Shown in pieces: positions 8,888-17,844 of a stretch of DNA of 64,000 nt. The notes beneath the pieces were generated by a model. That model was not told where the DNA came from. It ran no database searches and saw nothing but the letters and a program-made list of their open reading frames with translations. How positions within the stretch are numbered: position 1 is the stretch's first letter; each line of letters opens with the position of its first letter. Origin of the DNA: Mycobacterium deserti (GTDB lineage: Bacteria; Actinomycetota; Actinomycetes; Mycobacteriales; Mycobacteriaceae); contig NZ_JAODWD010000002.1 in the NCBI RefSeq assembly GCF_025345615.1, positions 930,001 to 994,000 on the forward strand, read 5' to 3'. Position numbers and translations under genes: made by a program.

Positions 8888-10419
8888 GAGTACTTCTTGA
8901 TCAGCTCCTGCTTGTACAGCTTGCCGGTGTCCGTGCGCGGCAGCTGCGCCTCGAATGAGATGGACCGCGGACACTTGTAGTGCGCCAGACGGTCTCGCAG
9001 CCAGGCGATCAGCTCGGCGCCGAACTCGTCGGTGGCGTCGGCAGGATCGACGGTTTGCACGACGCCCTTGACGCTCTGGCCCATCTCGTCGTCGGGAACA
9101 CCGAACACCGCGGCGTCCATCACCTTCGGATGGGTGACCAACATGTTCTCGGCTTCCTGCGGATAGATGTTCACGCCGCCCGAGATGATCATGTGGTGGC
9201 GGCGGTCCGTCAGGTACAGATAGCCGTCTTCGTCGAGGTAGCCGATGTCGCCGACGGTCATCCAGCCATGCTTGTCACGGGACTTGGCAGTCTTTTCGGG
9301 ATCGTTCAGGTACTCGAACGAGTGCCCACCCTCGAAGTAGATCTCGCCCGGCTCTCCGAGCGGCAGTTCGGTGCCCTCCTCGTCGAGGATGTGCACGGCA
9401 CCCATCATCGGTTTGCCGACCGATCCAGGATGCGTCAGCCAGTCCTCCGCACTGATCAGTGTGGAGCCGTGCGCTTCCGAGGACGCGTAGTACTCGTCGA
9501 TGATCGGACCCCACCACTCGATCATCTGCTTCTTGATCTCGACCGGACAGGGCGCCGCCGCATGGATGACCCGCTTGAGGCTCGACACGTCATACGAAGT
9601 GCGCACGGACTCCGGCAGTTTCAGCATCCGGGTGAACATGGCAGGGACGAACTGGCCGTGCGTCACGCCGTAGCGCGCAATGGCCTCCAGCGCGCCTTCC
9701 GGGTCGAACTTCTGCAGCACGACAGTGGTGTAGCCGGCTGCCTGTACGTTCATCGACCACACCGACGGAGCGGTGTGGTACAGCGGTGCGGGGCTCAGGT
9801 ACACCGACTCCGGCTGCATCCACACGCTGACGAGCATGGCCATCATGCCGGGCACCTCGGAGGGCGGCAGATGCGGGAGCTCGCGTTTGATGCCCTTGGG
9901 CCGGCCGGTGGTGCCCGATGAGTACTGCAACAGGTCGCCTTCGATCTCATCGGCGATCGGTGTAGCGGGTTGACCGGCAACGCATTCGGGGTAGCGCTGC
10001 CAGCCGACGAGTTCGGTTGTCGACGACGCTTCGTCGGCAAAGATCAACACCTCCGGTAGGCCGCGGGGAAGTTCGTCGGCCAAACCCTCAAGCGTCGCGC
10101 GAAGGGCCGTAGACCCGACAATGCCCTTGGCATTGCTGTTGTCGACGATGTAGGCCGCCTCCGCAGCGGTCAGGTGCGTGTTGATCGGCACGTAGTACAG
10201 GCCGCTGCGCCGCGCCGCCCACATCACGGCGTGGAAGTGCTCGTTGTTCTCCATCAAGATGGCGACCGTGTCGCCTTCGACCAGGCCGGCCTTGCGGAAG
10301 TAGTGGGCCAATCGGTTGGCGCGCGCTTCCAGTTCGCCGAACGTCACGACCGTGCCTGCGGGATGCATGATGGCGGCGGGCTTGTCGGGCGTGGCCTCGG
10401 CATGTTCGCGAATCTGCAT
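8884..10419 (-). CDS. fadD4: Acyl-CoA synthetase, class I adenylate-forming (FadD4-like)
   Basis: 511 residues. The AMP-binding P-loop-like motif YSSGTTGRPKGIKR lies near residues 165-178. The middle motif reads DEYYASSEAHGST, VGDIGYLDEDGYLYLTDR carries the hinge Asp, and the C-terminal TGKLYKQELIKK holds the catalytic Lys. It activates a carboxylic acid to its CoA thioester with ATP. Its place between fadE3 and pckA matches Rv0214 (fadD4), which supports the symbol; the two extra genes in between are local. It is translationally coupled (GTGA) to the hydratase gene downstream. A TTGACA/TGTCAA palindrome sits 25 bp upstream of its start. Confidence 0.9.
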   Translation of the reverse strand: MQIREHAEATPDKPAAIMHPAGTVVTFGELEARANRLAHYFRKAGLVEGDTVAILMENNEHFHAVMWAARRSGLYYVPINTHLTAAEAAYIVDNSNAKGIVGSTALRATLEGLADELPRGLPEVLIFADEASSTTELVGWQRYPECVAGQPATPIADEIEGDLLQYSSGTTGRPKGIKRELPHLPPSEVPGMMAMLVSVWMQPESVYLSPAPLYHTAPSVWSMNVQAAGYTTVVLQKFDPEGALEAIARYGVTHGQFVPAMFTRMLKLPESVRTSYDVSSLKRVIHAAAPCPVEIKKQMIEWWGPIIDEYYASSEAHGSTLISAEDWLTHPGSVGKPMMGAVHILDEEGTELPLGEPGEIYFEGGHSFEYLNDPEKTAKSRDKHGWMTVGDIGYLDEDGYLYLTDRRHHMIISGGVNIYPQEAENMLVTHPKVMDAAVFGVPDDEMGQSVKGVVQTVDPADATDEFGAELIAWLRDRLAHYKCPRSISFEAQLPRTDTGKLYKQELIKKYS

Positions 10420-10443
10420 GTAGCGACTTTACGATGCGCGTTG

Positions 10444-10457
10444 TTGACAGGTGTCAA
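10444..10457. promoter_or_regulatory. Palindrome TTGACAGGTGTCAA upstream of fadD4
   Basis: A perfect 6+6 inverted repeat with a 2-bp centre, 25 bp upstream of the fadD4 start and about 200 bp before the divergent GMC oxidoreductase. Its size and position suit a TetR- or GntR-type repressor site. The nearby GntR regulator at 6985 is one candidate, by inference only. Confidence 0.45.
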
Positions 10458-10659
10458 GTGGTCCGCGCCCGCCGGTCCGCACAGAGCTCCCACGGCCTCG
10501 CCTGTGCACGTGCATGCAGATTTGGCAAATCCGAATGACTTGCCGTAGAAACGATACCTAGTGTATGTTTTGCAGGACGATACCGCGTGTTCCTGAACTG
10601 ATGAGACTTGGTCGCAACGCATTGGCAAACTGACGCCAGGGGTAGGGAACACACCAATC

Positions 10660-12300
10660 ATGTCGACTTTCGACTACATCGTGCTGGGTGCGGGATCGGC
10701 CGGGTGCGTCCTGGCGAATCGGCTGTCGGAGGATCCGGCCAATCAAGTGCTACTGATCGAAGCCGGTGGCGCGGCGTGGAACCCGTATCTGTTCGTACCC
10801 AAGATCGGCGCCCGGCTGCACACCAGCAACAGGTATGCCTGGCACTATGAGACGTTGCCGTTCGGGCCCAACAACACCTCTGAGGTGTGGGCGCGCGGAA
10901 AGGTCGTCGGCGGCTCGAGCGCTATCAACGGCCTGGTGTACAACCGTGGCAGCCGTGAGGACTACGACGACCTCGAACGCCTCGGCAACCAGGGCTGGGG
11001 ATGGGATTCGATGCTGCCGGTCTTCAAGCGCATGGAGGACAACAGATTCGGGCCCTCCCCGACTCGCGGTGTCGGCGGACCACTGACGATCAGCACGCCG
11101 CCTGATGAGGACACCCTGTGCTCCGAGATTGTCAGCGCAGGAGCGAGGACCGGGCTGCGGCGCGTCGACGACATCAACGAGTTCGAAGACGAGCGAATCG
11201 CGGTGGCGCCGGCGACGATCCGCAACGGTAGGCGGGTCAGCGCGGCCAGCGCCTTCCTCAACCCCGTGCTGAATCGCCCCAATCTGCAGGTGGCGACGAA
11301 GACGGTGGTCGACCGGTTGCTTCTGTCGAACGGCCGTGCCGAGGGCGTGGTGGCGCGATCGGGTGGTTCGGCGTTCGAAGTGCGCGCCCGCCGCGAGGTG
11401 ATCGTGGCACTGGGGGCGCTCGGATCGCCGAAACTGTTGCAGCTCTCCGGAATCGGGCCGCGCGATGTGCTCAAAGCAGCAGGAGTGCCGGTTTATCTCG
11501 AGCGCGGCAACGTGGGCCGCCGGATGCGCGAGCACCGCTGCATGGTGAACACCTACCGCCTAAAGGAGAACCTCGGACACAACCGACAACTCGGCACACC
11601 GTGGGCGAAGGCGTGGACGGCGACGAAATATCTGGCCACGGGCAAGGGTCCGCTGGCCAGGCCGCCGGGCGGTGAAGTGCTGGCGATCTTCAAGACGCAG
11701 CCGCACCTCGACCGCGTGGACGGGCAACTGCTCGCCGCGCCGATGAGCGTCAACGTGGCGTACGCCGGAGACCGCCCGCGGGTCGAGCGCTACCCGGGGA
11801 TCTGCGCGATGGGCGAGATCCTGCGGCCCACGTCGCAAGGCAGTCTGTGGATCACGTCGGCCGACCCCGATGCGGCTCTGGTGGTCGACCCGAACTTCCT
11901 CACGACCGACTACGACCGCAGAACAGGCGCGAACGTGCTTCGGATGATGCGCAGGCTGTTTCTCGAGTCGCCGATCGCCGACCGAATCAGTTACGAGACC
12001 GGCCCGGGCCTCGACGCGCAGACCGACGATGAACTCATCGATGCGACATTAGACGGCGGCTCGACCGGGTTCCACGCGATGGGCACGTGCGCCATGGGGC
12101 CGGACGACGAGGATGTCGTCGACGACCGTTTGAGGGTGCGCGGCATCGACGGCCTGCGGGTCGTCGATCTGTCAGTGTTTCCGACGATGGTCTCGGGCAA
12201 CACGAACGCCCCGGTGATGGCGATCGCGAGCCGCGCAGCGGACTTCATCCTCGATAGGGACACTGCGCTGATGAGCGGGCGAGCGGCGCGCCGAAGCTAA
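10660..12300 (+). CDS. GMC-family FAD-dependent oxidoreductase (choline dehydrogenase-like)
   Basis: 546 residues. The FAD-binding GAGSAG is at residues 10-15, followed by LANRLSEDPANQVLLIEAG. The GMC signature ARGKVVGGSSAINGLVYNRG lies near residue 85 and LGALGSPKLLQLSGIG near 250. The active-site region is GFHAMGTCAMG (His) with Asn in SGNTNAP near the C terminus. The family oxidises alcohols to aldehydes with FAD; the substrate is not readable. It starts with ATG after a purine-rich AGGGAA and stands alone, divergent from fadD4 and convergent with pckA. From memory, genes nadR and Rv0213c occupy this interval in M. tuberculosis, so this is a replacement or insertion. Confidence 0.9.
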   Translation: MSTFDYIVLGAGSAGCVLANRLSEDPANQVLLIEAGGAAWNPYLFVPKIGARLHTSNRYAWHYETLPFGPNNTSEVWARGKVVGGSSAINGLVYNRGSREDYDDLERLGNQGWGWDSMLPVFKRMEDNRFGPSPTRGVGGPLTISTPPDEDTLCSEIVSAGARTGLRRVDDINEFEDERIAVAPATIRNGRRVSAASAFLNPVLNRPNLQVATKTVVDRLLLSNGRAEGVVARSGGSAFEVRARREVIVALGALGSPKLLQLSGIGPRDVLKAAGVPVYLERGNVGRRMREHRCMVNTYRLKENLGHNRQLGTPWAKAWTATKYLATGKGPLARPPGGEVLAIFKTQPHLDRVDGQLLAAPMSVNVAYAGDRPRVERYPGICAMGEILRPTSQGSLWITSADPDAALVVDPNFLTTDYDRRTGANVLRMMRRLFLESPIADRISYETGPGLDAQTDDELIDATLDGGSTGFHAMGTCAMGPDDEDVVDDRLRVRGIDGLRVVDLSVFPTMVSGNTNAPVMAIASRAADFILDRDTALMSGRAARRS

Positions 12301-12343
12301 GGGCGCAACACCGCCCGCTCAGCAGCGAACAGCGTTCGGCGTT

Positions 12344-14170
12344 CTAATCGGCTTCGGCGAGCCGGTGCTTGAGCGCGTCGAACTCGTCCTTGATGCCGGT
12401 CGGCAGCTTCTCGCCGACGAACTCGAACCACTCTTCGATCTGTGGGAGTTCCTGGCGCCACTCGTCGACGTTCACGGCCAGCGCGGCGTCCACATCGGCG
12501 GCGTCGACCTCGAGGCCGGCCAGGTCGAGATCCTCGGCGCTCGGCACGGTGCCGATCGGGGTGGTCTTGCCGCCGGCCTTCTGCTCGATCCGATCGATGA
12601 TCCACTTCATCACGCGGCTGTTCTCGCCGAAGCCCGGCCACAGGAAGCGGCCGTCGTCGCCGCGGCGGAACCAGTTGACGAAGAAGATCTTCGGCATCTT
12701 CGACTCGTCGGACTGCTTGCCGATGTCGATCCAGTGCGCGAAGTAGTCACCGACGTTGTAGCCGAGGAACGGCAACATCGCCATGGGGTCGCGGCGCACG
12801 GTGCCGACCTTGCCTTCTGCGGCGGCGGTCTGCTCGGAACCCATTGTCGCGCCGATGAATACGCCGTGCTGCCAGTCGCGGGCTTGCGTCACCAACGGCA
12901 CGGTCGTCTTGCGACGGGCGCCGAACAGGATCGCCGAGATCGGCACGCCCTGCGGGTCGTCCCATTCCGGCGCCAGCGTCGGGCACTGAGACATCGGGGT
13001 GCAGTAGCGCGAGTTCGGATGGGCGGCCTTCTCTTCCGAGTCGGGCGTCCAGTCGCGGCCCTTCCAGTCGATCAGGTGCTGCGGATCGCCCTCGAGGCCC
13101 TCCCACCACACATCGTTCTCGTCGGTCAGTGCGACGTTGGTGAAGACGGTGTTACCCGCCTCGATGGTCTTCATCGCGTTCGGGTTCGACGACCAGTTGG
13201 TGCCCGGCGCGACACCGAAGAAGCCGAACTCGGGGTTGACGGCGTACAGCCGGCCGTCCTTGCCGAACCGCATCCACGCGATGTCGTCGCCGACGGTCTC
13301 GGCGCGCCAACCGGGGATGGTCGGCTGCAGCATCGCGAGGTTGGTCTTACCGCACGCCGACGGGAACGCAGCGGCGACGTAGTACGACTTGTTCTCAGGC
13401 GAGATCAGTTTGAGGATCAGCATGTGCTCGGCGAGCCAGCCCTCGTCGTGCGCCATGGCCGAGGCGATGCGCAGCGAGTAGCACTTCTTGCCCAGCAACG
13501 CATTGCCGCCGTAGCCCGATCCGTAGCTCCAGATCTCACGGGTCTCTGGGAAATGGCTGATGTACTTCGTGTCGTTGCACGGCCACGGAACGTCTTTCTG
13601 GCCCGGCTCCAGCGGTGCGCCGATCGAATGCAGCGCCTTGACGAAGAAGCCGTCGGTGCCCATCTTGTCCAGCGCGGCCTTGCCCATCCGGGTCATCGTC
13701 CGCATCGACACGACGACGTACTCGGAGTCGGTGAGCTCTACGCCGAGCTTCGGGTCCTCGGCGCCCAGCGGGCCCATGCAGAACGGCACCACGTACATGG
13801 TGCGCCCGCGCATACAGCCGCGGTAGAGGTCGGTCATGATGCCGCGCATCTCGGCCGGGGCCATCCAGTTGTTGGTGGGTCCGGCGTCGATCTCGTTCTC
13901 GGTACAGATGTAGGTGCGCGACTCGACCCGCGCGACGTCGGATGGATCCGACAGCGCCAGGTACGAATTGGGTTTCTTCTCGTCATCAAGTCGCTTGAAC
14001 GTGCCCGCCGCTTCGAGCTGTTGGCACAGCCGCGCGTTCTCTTCGTCGGAGCCGTCGGCAAACACCACCCGATCGGGTTGTGTCAGTTCGGCGACCTCCT
14101 GGACCCAGGCGAGCAGCCCTTTGTGCTTAGTCGGTGCGGTGTCCAGACCTGGAATGGTCGCTGCGGTCAT
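12344..14170 (-). CDS. pckA: Phosphoenolpyruvate carboxykinase (GTP)
   Basis: 608 residues, the normal length of the GTP-dependent bacterial enzyme. The kinase-1a motif FPSACGKTN is present at about residues 269-277, with the reactive-loop Cys at 273 and the P-loop Lys at 275. Other family blocks include [14 protein letters not shown] and [14 protein letters not shown]. It interconverts oxaloacetate and phosphoenolpyruvate with GTP/GDP in the cytosol and is the entry to gluconeogenesis on fatty acids and cholesterol, matching the lipid catabolism genes nearby. An AGGAG ribosome binding site precedes the ATG. It has its own 158-bp upstream region containing an inverted repeat. Confidence 0.97.
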   Translation of the reverse strand: MTAATIPGLDTAPTKHKGLLAWVQEVAELTQPDRVVFADGSDEENARLCQQLEAAGTFKRLDDEKKPNSYLALSDPSDVARVESRTYICTENEIDAGPTNNWMAPAEMRGIMTDLYRGCMRGRTMYVVPFCMGPLGAEDPKLGVELTDSEYVVVSMRTMTRMGKAALDKMGTDGFFVKALHSIGAPLEPGQKDVPWPCNDTKYISHFPETREIWSYGSGYGGNALLGKKCYSLRIASAMAHDEGWLAEHMLILKLISPENKSYYVAAAFPSACGKTNLAMLQPTIPGWRAETVGDDIAWMRFGKDGRLYAVNPEFGFFGVAPGTNWSSNPNAMKTIEAGNTVFTNVALTDENDVWWEGLEGDPQHLIDWKGRDWTPDSEEKAAHPNSRYCTPMSQCPTLAPEWDDPQGVPISAILFGARRKTTVPLVTQARDWQHGVFIGATMGSEQTAAAEGKVGTVRRDPMAMLPFLGYNVGDYFAHWIDIGKQSDESKMPKIFFVNWFRRGDDGRFLWPGFGENSRVMKWIIDRIEQKAGGKTTPIGTVPSAEDLDLAGLEVDAADVDAALAVNVDEWRQELPQIEEWFEFVGEKLPTGIKDEFDALKHRLAEAD

Positions 14171-14278
14171 CAGAAAAATCTCCTGCGTCGTTTCTGCCAG
14201 GACAAGTGCTCGATGTCGCCAGCCCGACAGGCATAGGGCGACGACATGGTCAACTCCTGTACAGAGGTTAACGTGGGT

Positions 14279-14308
14279 GACATACCCGCGGTAAATCGGG
14301 AGTATGTC
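14279..14308. promoter_or_regulatory. Inverted repeat GACATAC-N16-GTATGTC upstream of pckA
   Basis: Two perfect 7-bp arms face each other across 16 bp, about 110-140 bp upstream of the pckA start and just after the end of the upstream GTPase-like gene. It could be an activator or repressor site for pckA, or a hairpin ending the upstream transcript. No regulator can be named. Confidence 0.35.
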
Positions 14309-14328
14309 CGATCACTCACAAGAACGAT

Positions 14329-15861
14329 TCAGAATTCACTTCTGCGGTTGTTGATCGATTCAGTTAATCCGCAATTCTCTATTTCGGTGCGCTCGGCGCC
14401 GTAGAGCTCGGTCCGGACGGTGTCGAGCGCTCGGCGCAGCGTCGGCAAGCGGCGGTCGCGGACCCCGGCGGCCCTTGCGGTGTCGACGGCGTGCTGCCGC
14501 AGCTCTGCGTCGATCTCGGCGATGCGGTCGGCGGCGGTGGCGCTTTCGACGTCGTCGCGGGCCGCCAGTTCGGAGGTCAGCGCCGTCTCGACGGCCAGCA
14601 CCCGGCTCGCGACGCGCTCCTCCAACGCGGCTCGCAACGCCGTCATCACGTCGCTGACCCAGCGGTCGAGCGCCGCGCGGTCACGCAGGAGACCGCGAAT
14701 ACCGACCACCCAGACCGTCAGCGCCAGGCCCACCAGCCCGCCGGCCGCTAGGCCCGCGATAGTCAGGCCCGGCACCAGGCCGGAGAACAGACGGGTGACC
14801 GCCAGCGCGACCCCCAGGCCGAAGCCGGCGCCCAGGATCATCGTCAGCTGCGTCTCGAGCCGCCGCGAGTTCAGCGTCGGCGTTCCGATGTCCGGTGGCG
14901 GTATCGGTGCCGGCACCGGCGGAGCAGGCAGGGTCAGTTCGGCGGCCGCGTCCCGCAGGTGGGCGGTGATGCCCTCCTCAACCTCGTCGACCACCGCCGC
15001 GACCCGCGCTCGCACCTGCGCCTCGAAGCCGGAACGTCCGCGCCGGCTCAGCTGCGCAGCGTCTTCCTGTAGTTCACTGCGCACCGAGGTGCAGCGGTTG
15101 CGCGCGAAATGCGACAGCTGCAACCGGGCCTGCTGAACCTGGCTGCGCAGCGAGATGGTGCGCTCCGACTTCGCCAGCCGCCTGCCACGCACAATGTCCT
15201 CGCGTGTCTTGCGCAGGGCCGTCACCCGGGCCGCGCGGTCCGAGCCCTCGCCGTCAGTCTGATAGCGCCGGATCGCGGTCTCCAGCCGAGCCTCCCACGC
15301 GCGCAACCGGTTTCGACGCGCCACGTCGGGGTCAGTCAACCTCTGTCGCAGCACGCCGACAAGTTCGTCGAGTCGCGGCTCGCCGAGATCGGGCGCGGCG
15401 GCCACACCCACCCACTGCACGTGTTCGTACCGAGGTGCACGCTGCGCCAGTACCGCACGGTCGGCGGCCAGCACATCACGCCAGTTGCGATGGGCATCGA
15501 TCTTCGTGACCGCGCCGACGATCAGGTCGGTGTGTGTACCCATCAGATCGAGGAGCGCACAGTCGCTTTCGGTCAACGGTGCGATCGCCGAGACCGCGAA
15601 CACCACCGCGGCGGGGGCGTCAGCCGGCCCCAGCTCGTCGGCCTCGACGAACGTCTGGTCGGGCAGCAGATCCCGTAGCGCGGCGATGAGGCTCGTCGTG
15701 CCCGACAGCCAGGGACCCGCCACCAGCACCACGTCGCGGCTATGCACGCCGGGCGACGTCAAGGCCGGGTCGATGCCCACCATCATGGCGTCCACTTCGG
15801 CCTGGATACCGCTGTTCCCCTGTCCATCGGACGGGTGGGTCCCCGGCGCCTGCGCGGTCAC
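14329..15861 (-). CDS. Membrane-anchored dynamin-like GTPase-related protein (Rv0210-like)
   Basis: 510 residues from the GTG at 15861, which overlaps the preceding stop as GTGA. Residues of about 30-180 look like a GTPase domain: VVLVAGPWLSGTTSL at the P-loop position, then VVFAVSAIAPLT and VGAVTKIDAH as a TKxD base-recognition motif. The P-loop lacks the usual Lys (SGTTS instead of GKS/T). Long, basic, helical sequence follows, then two adjacent hydrophobic segments (about 350-410: LGAGFGLGVALAVTRLF and LTIAGLAAGGLVGLALTVWVVGI) as a membrane hairpin, then more helix. This is the dynamin/IniA-like layout. It pairs with the next gene, as Rv0209/Rv0210 do. Function is unknown; membrane remodelling is an inference. 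Confidence 0.7.
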   Translation of the reverse strand: MTAQAPGTHPSDGQGNSGIQAEVDAMMVGIDPALTSPGVHSRDVVLVAGPWLSGTTSLIAALRDLLPDQTFVEADELGPADAPAAVVFAVSAIAPLTESDCALLDLMGTHTDLIVGAVTKIDAHRNWRDVLAADRAVLAQRAPRYEHVQWVGVAAAPDLGEPRLDELVGVLRQRLTDPDVARRNRLRAWEARLETAIRRYQTDGEGSDRAARVTALRKTREDIVRGRRLAKSERTISLRSQVQQARLQLSHFARNRCTSVRSELQEDAAQLSRRGRSGFEAQVRARVAAVVDEVEEGITAHLRDAAAELTLPAPPVPAPIPPPDIGTPTLNSRRLETQLTMILGAGFGLGVALAVTRLFSGLVPGLTIAGLAAGGLVGLALTVWVVGIRGLLRDRAALDRWVSDVMTALRAALEERVASRVLAVETALTSELAARDDVESATAADRIAEIDAELRQHAVDTARAAGVRDRRLPTLRRALDTVRTELYGAERTEIENCGLTESINNRRSEF

Positions 15862-16769
15862 GTCGCGCGTCCGAGCAGGCGCAGCGAGCCGCGGCTGATG
15901 TCGGCGGCGCAATGGCGGTGCAGCGCGTCAACCGGGCCGCGGCCGTACCGCGTCCAGTGCACGGCGCGGCGCAGGTGCGCGGTCGCATCGTCGCCGCGGT
16001 CGACGTGCACACCAGCGGCCTCGACCACATCGACCGCCGCACTCATGACGGCCAGGACGGTAGCGTCGGCCGACAGGAAATCCGCCAGCCGGTCGTCGGC
16101 CGATTGTGCTGCCAGCGTTCGCAATTGGGCGAGCGCCGTCTGAACTCGACGGTATCGGATCGGCGCGCCCGCGGCGTCTAGGTGCCTGACCGCACCGTCG
16201 ACGAGGCTGAGGCGGCGCAAATGATCCGTCAACGCGCGAGACGTCGTGCCCGAGCCGACGGCCAGCACCGCATGGGCCACGCCGAAGCGGTCCAAGGTGT
16301 CGAGCAGCCGTCGTCGAACCTCCCTGGGCAATGGATGTGGACACTCGACGAACGCGTCCGTCGATGTCAGGTCGGCGGGCATTCCGACCAGCGTGCGCAA
16401 TGCGGCGACCAGTTCGTCGTCCAGCTCGGCCACGGCGAGCAGCCCGACCATCGGCACGGTCGGCACCCCGGTCAGCGCGCGGCACTCCGCGGCGAGGCGG
16501 TGCGCCGACGCCAACGGTCCCCCACGGCCGAATCCGGTCAGATCAGCCTTATTGAGCATCAGGACCGTCGGCCGGTCCTTGCCGATCAGCGCGCGGTCCT
16601 CCGGTTTGAGCGCCTCGGCGATCACGACCACATCGATATCCGCGGCACCGGCGCTCAGCTCGACGCCCGAGGCGGTCAGCGCCGCCGCCACCGTCGTGCG
16701 CCCGACCCCGTCACGGCCCCGGACCGCGACCCGCAGCGGCGCGGCGACGCGTCGGAGAATCGGCGTCAA
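15858..16769 (-). CDS. P-loop GTPase-like protein, partner of the dynamin-like gene (Rv0209-like); 5' end uncertain
   Basis: 303 residues if started at the TTG at 16769, the first standard start codon in frame. The P-loop reads GRDGVGRTTV with Arg in place of Lys; VLMLNKADLTGFG is a good NKxD base-recognition motif, and EVRRRLLDTLDRFGVAHAVL follows. The protein-like frame continues upstream (RSIFVDALTRFAELHH) without a start codon. An ATG at 16860 opens in another frame (MTDF) and meets this frame if one T of the TTTT run at 16848-16851 is removed, so a sequence error or frameshift in the 5' end is likely. It is coupled to the dynamin-like gene by GTGA. Its role is unknown. Confidence 0.65.
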   Translation of the reverse strand: MTPILRRVAAPLRVAVRGRDGVGRTTVAAALTASGVELSAGAADIDVVVIAEALKPEDRALIGKDRPTVLMLNKADLTGFGRGGPLASAHRLAAECRALTGVPTVPMVGLLAVAELDDELVAALRTLVGMPADLTSTDAFVECPHPLPREVRRRLLDTLDRFGVAHAVLAVGSGTTSRALTDHLRRLSLVDGAVRHLDAAGAPIRYRRVQTALAQLRTLAAQSADDRLADFLSADATVLAVMSAAVDVVEAAGVHVDRGDDATAHLRRAVHWTRYGRGPVDALHRHCAADISRGSLRLLGRAT

Positions 16770-16986
16770 CCGCGGGGTGTGGTGCAGCTCAGCGAATCGC
16801 GTCAGCGCGTCGACGAAAATTGAGCGGCCTTTCTCAATCGCCTGGCCAAAAGTCGGTCATCTCAGCAGAGATGTTGACAGTTCCGGCGACGTGGCGCGAG
16901 CCCCGGTTCCGGCAGCCTGTGAGTTAATCCGCCGAAGGCAACTGTTGGGTATCAATCTTCACCACGATGCGGGTACTCACCCTCCG

Positions 16987-17844
16987 ATGAGCGACCATGG
17001 ACGGATGCATTCGCCGAGGTCTGATGTCGCCGACCTCTCGGCTCCGGGGTCTGACGTCGCCGACCTCTCGGCTCCGGGGTCTGATGTCGCCGACCCCTCG
17101 GCTCCGGGGTCTGACGTCGCCGACCCCTCGGCTTCGGGGCCTGATGTCACGCGTCCCCACCTGTACCCGCGGGTCACCAGCTTCCGGACTCGGCGCACCA
17201 CCCTCTCCGGTGGCCAGCAGGCCACGTGGGACCGGCTGTGGCCGGAGATCGGCATGCACGCCCGCGACGACGAGGGGCCTGCGCCTCGACTCGACACCGA
17301 AGCGTGGTTCGGGCGTTCGGCGCCGGTCGTGGTGGAGATCGGTTGCGGATCGGGCACCTCGACGCTGGCGATGGCGCAGGCCGAGCCCGACCTCGACGTC
17401 ATCGCGGTCGAGGTCTACCGGCGGGGGTTGGCCCAGCTGCTCACCGGCATCGACCGCACCGGTGTCACCAACATCCGGTTGATCCGCGGCGACGGGGTGG
17501 AAGTTCTCGAGCACATGTTCGGCGCCGCGGAGCTGACCGGCGTGCGGGTGTTCTTTCCCGATCCCTGGCCGAAGGCCCGCCATCACAAGCGCCGGCTGCT
17601 GCAACCGGCCACTGTCGCGCTGATCGCCGACCGGTTGCGACCGGGCGGGGTGCTGCACGCCGCAACCGATCACGCCGGCTACGCCGAGCACATCGCCGAG
17701 GTCGGTGACGCCGAACCGCGCCTGCGGCGGGTTTCCGCGCACGCCGAGCTGCCCATCTCCGTCGAGCGGCCCGTCACCAAGTACGAAGGCAAGGCACAGC
17801 ACGCAGGCAGCGCCGTCGCCGAACTCATCTGGGAAAAAGCATGA
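16987..17844 (+). CDS. trmB: tRNA (guanine-N7)-methyltransferase with repeat-expanded N terminus
   Basis: 285 residues. The SAM-binding motif EIGCGSG is at about 117-123 and the TrmB signature FPDPWPKARHHKRR at about 190-203, so the identity is secure. It methylates G46 of tRNAs to m7G. The ATG at 16987 is chosen because the first residues (MSDHGRMH) resemble the remembered start of M. tuberculosis TrmB. Residues of about 12-51 are four copies of the decapeptide SDVADLSAPG and variants, placed before the conserved catalytic domain. The stop overlaps the next gene's ATG (ATGA), so it is co-translated with the NYN protein, which precedes mmpL3 as in H37Rv. Confidence 0.93.
   Translation: MSDHGRMHSPRSDVADLSAPGSDVADLSAPGSDVADPSAPGSDVADPSASGPDVTRPHLYPRVTSFRTRRTTLSGGQQATWDRLWPEIGMHARDDEGPAPRLDTEAWFGRSAPVVVEIGCGSGTSTLAMAQAEPDLDVIAVEVYRRGLAQLLTGIDRTGVTNIRLIRGDGVEVLEHMFGAAELTGVRVFFPDPWPKARHHKRRLLQPATVALIADRLRPGGVLHAATDHAGYAEHIAEVGDAEPRLRRVSAHAELPISVERPVTKYEGKAQHAGSAVAELIWEKA
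17020..17139 (+). repeat. 30-bp tandem repeat, four units, within trmB
   Basis: Four contiguous 30-bp units with few differences; codon 2 of the unit alternates GAT/GAC and the Leu/Pro codon is CTC in units 1-2 and CCC in units 3-4. The period keeps the reading frame and encodes SDVADLSAPG, SDVADLSAPG, SDVADPSAPG, SDVADPSASG. A degenerate fifth start follows (PDVT). Confidence 0.95.

Noticed and set aside
10551..10584. Direct repeat ACGATACC (two copies, 26 bp apart) before the GMC oxidoreductase
   Set aside because: Eight-base direct repeats are expected by chance in a window of this size and no further copy was seen.
12326..12338. CGAAC-AGC-GTTCG hairpin between the GMC gene and pckA as a terminator
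   Set aside because: The stem is only five pairs without T-run; it is too weak to list, although the convergent position would suit termination.
17020..17139. 30-bp repeats as a possible CRISPR array
   Set aside because: The units are contiguous with no unique spacers, keep the trmB reading frame, and no cas genes are present.
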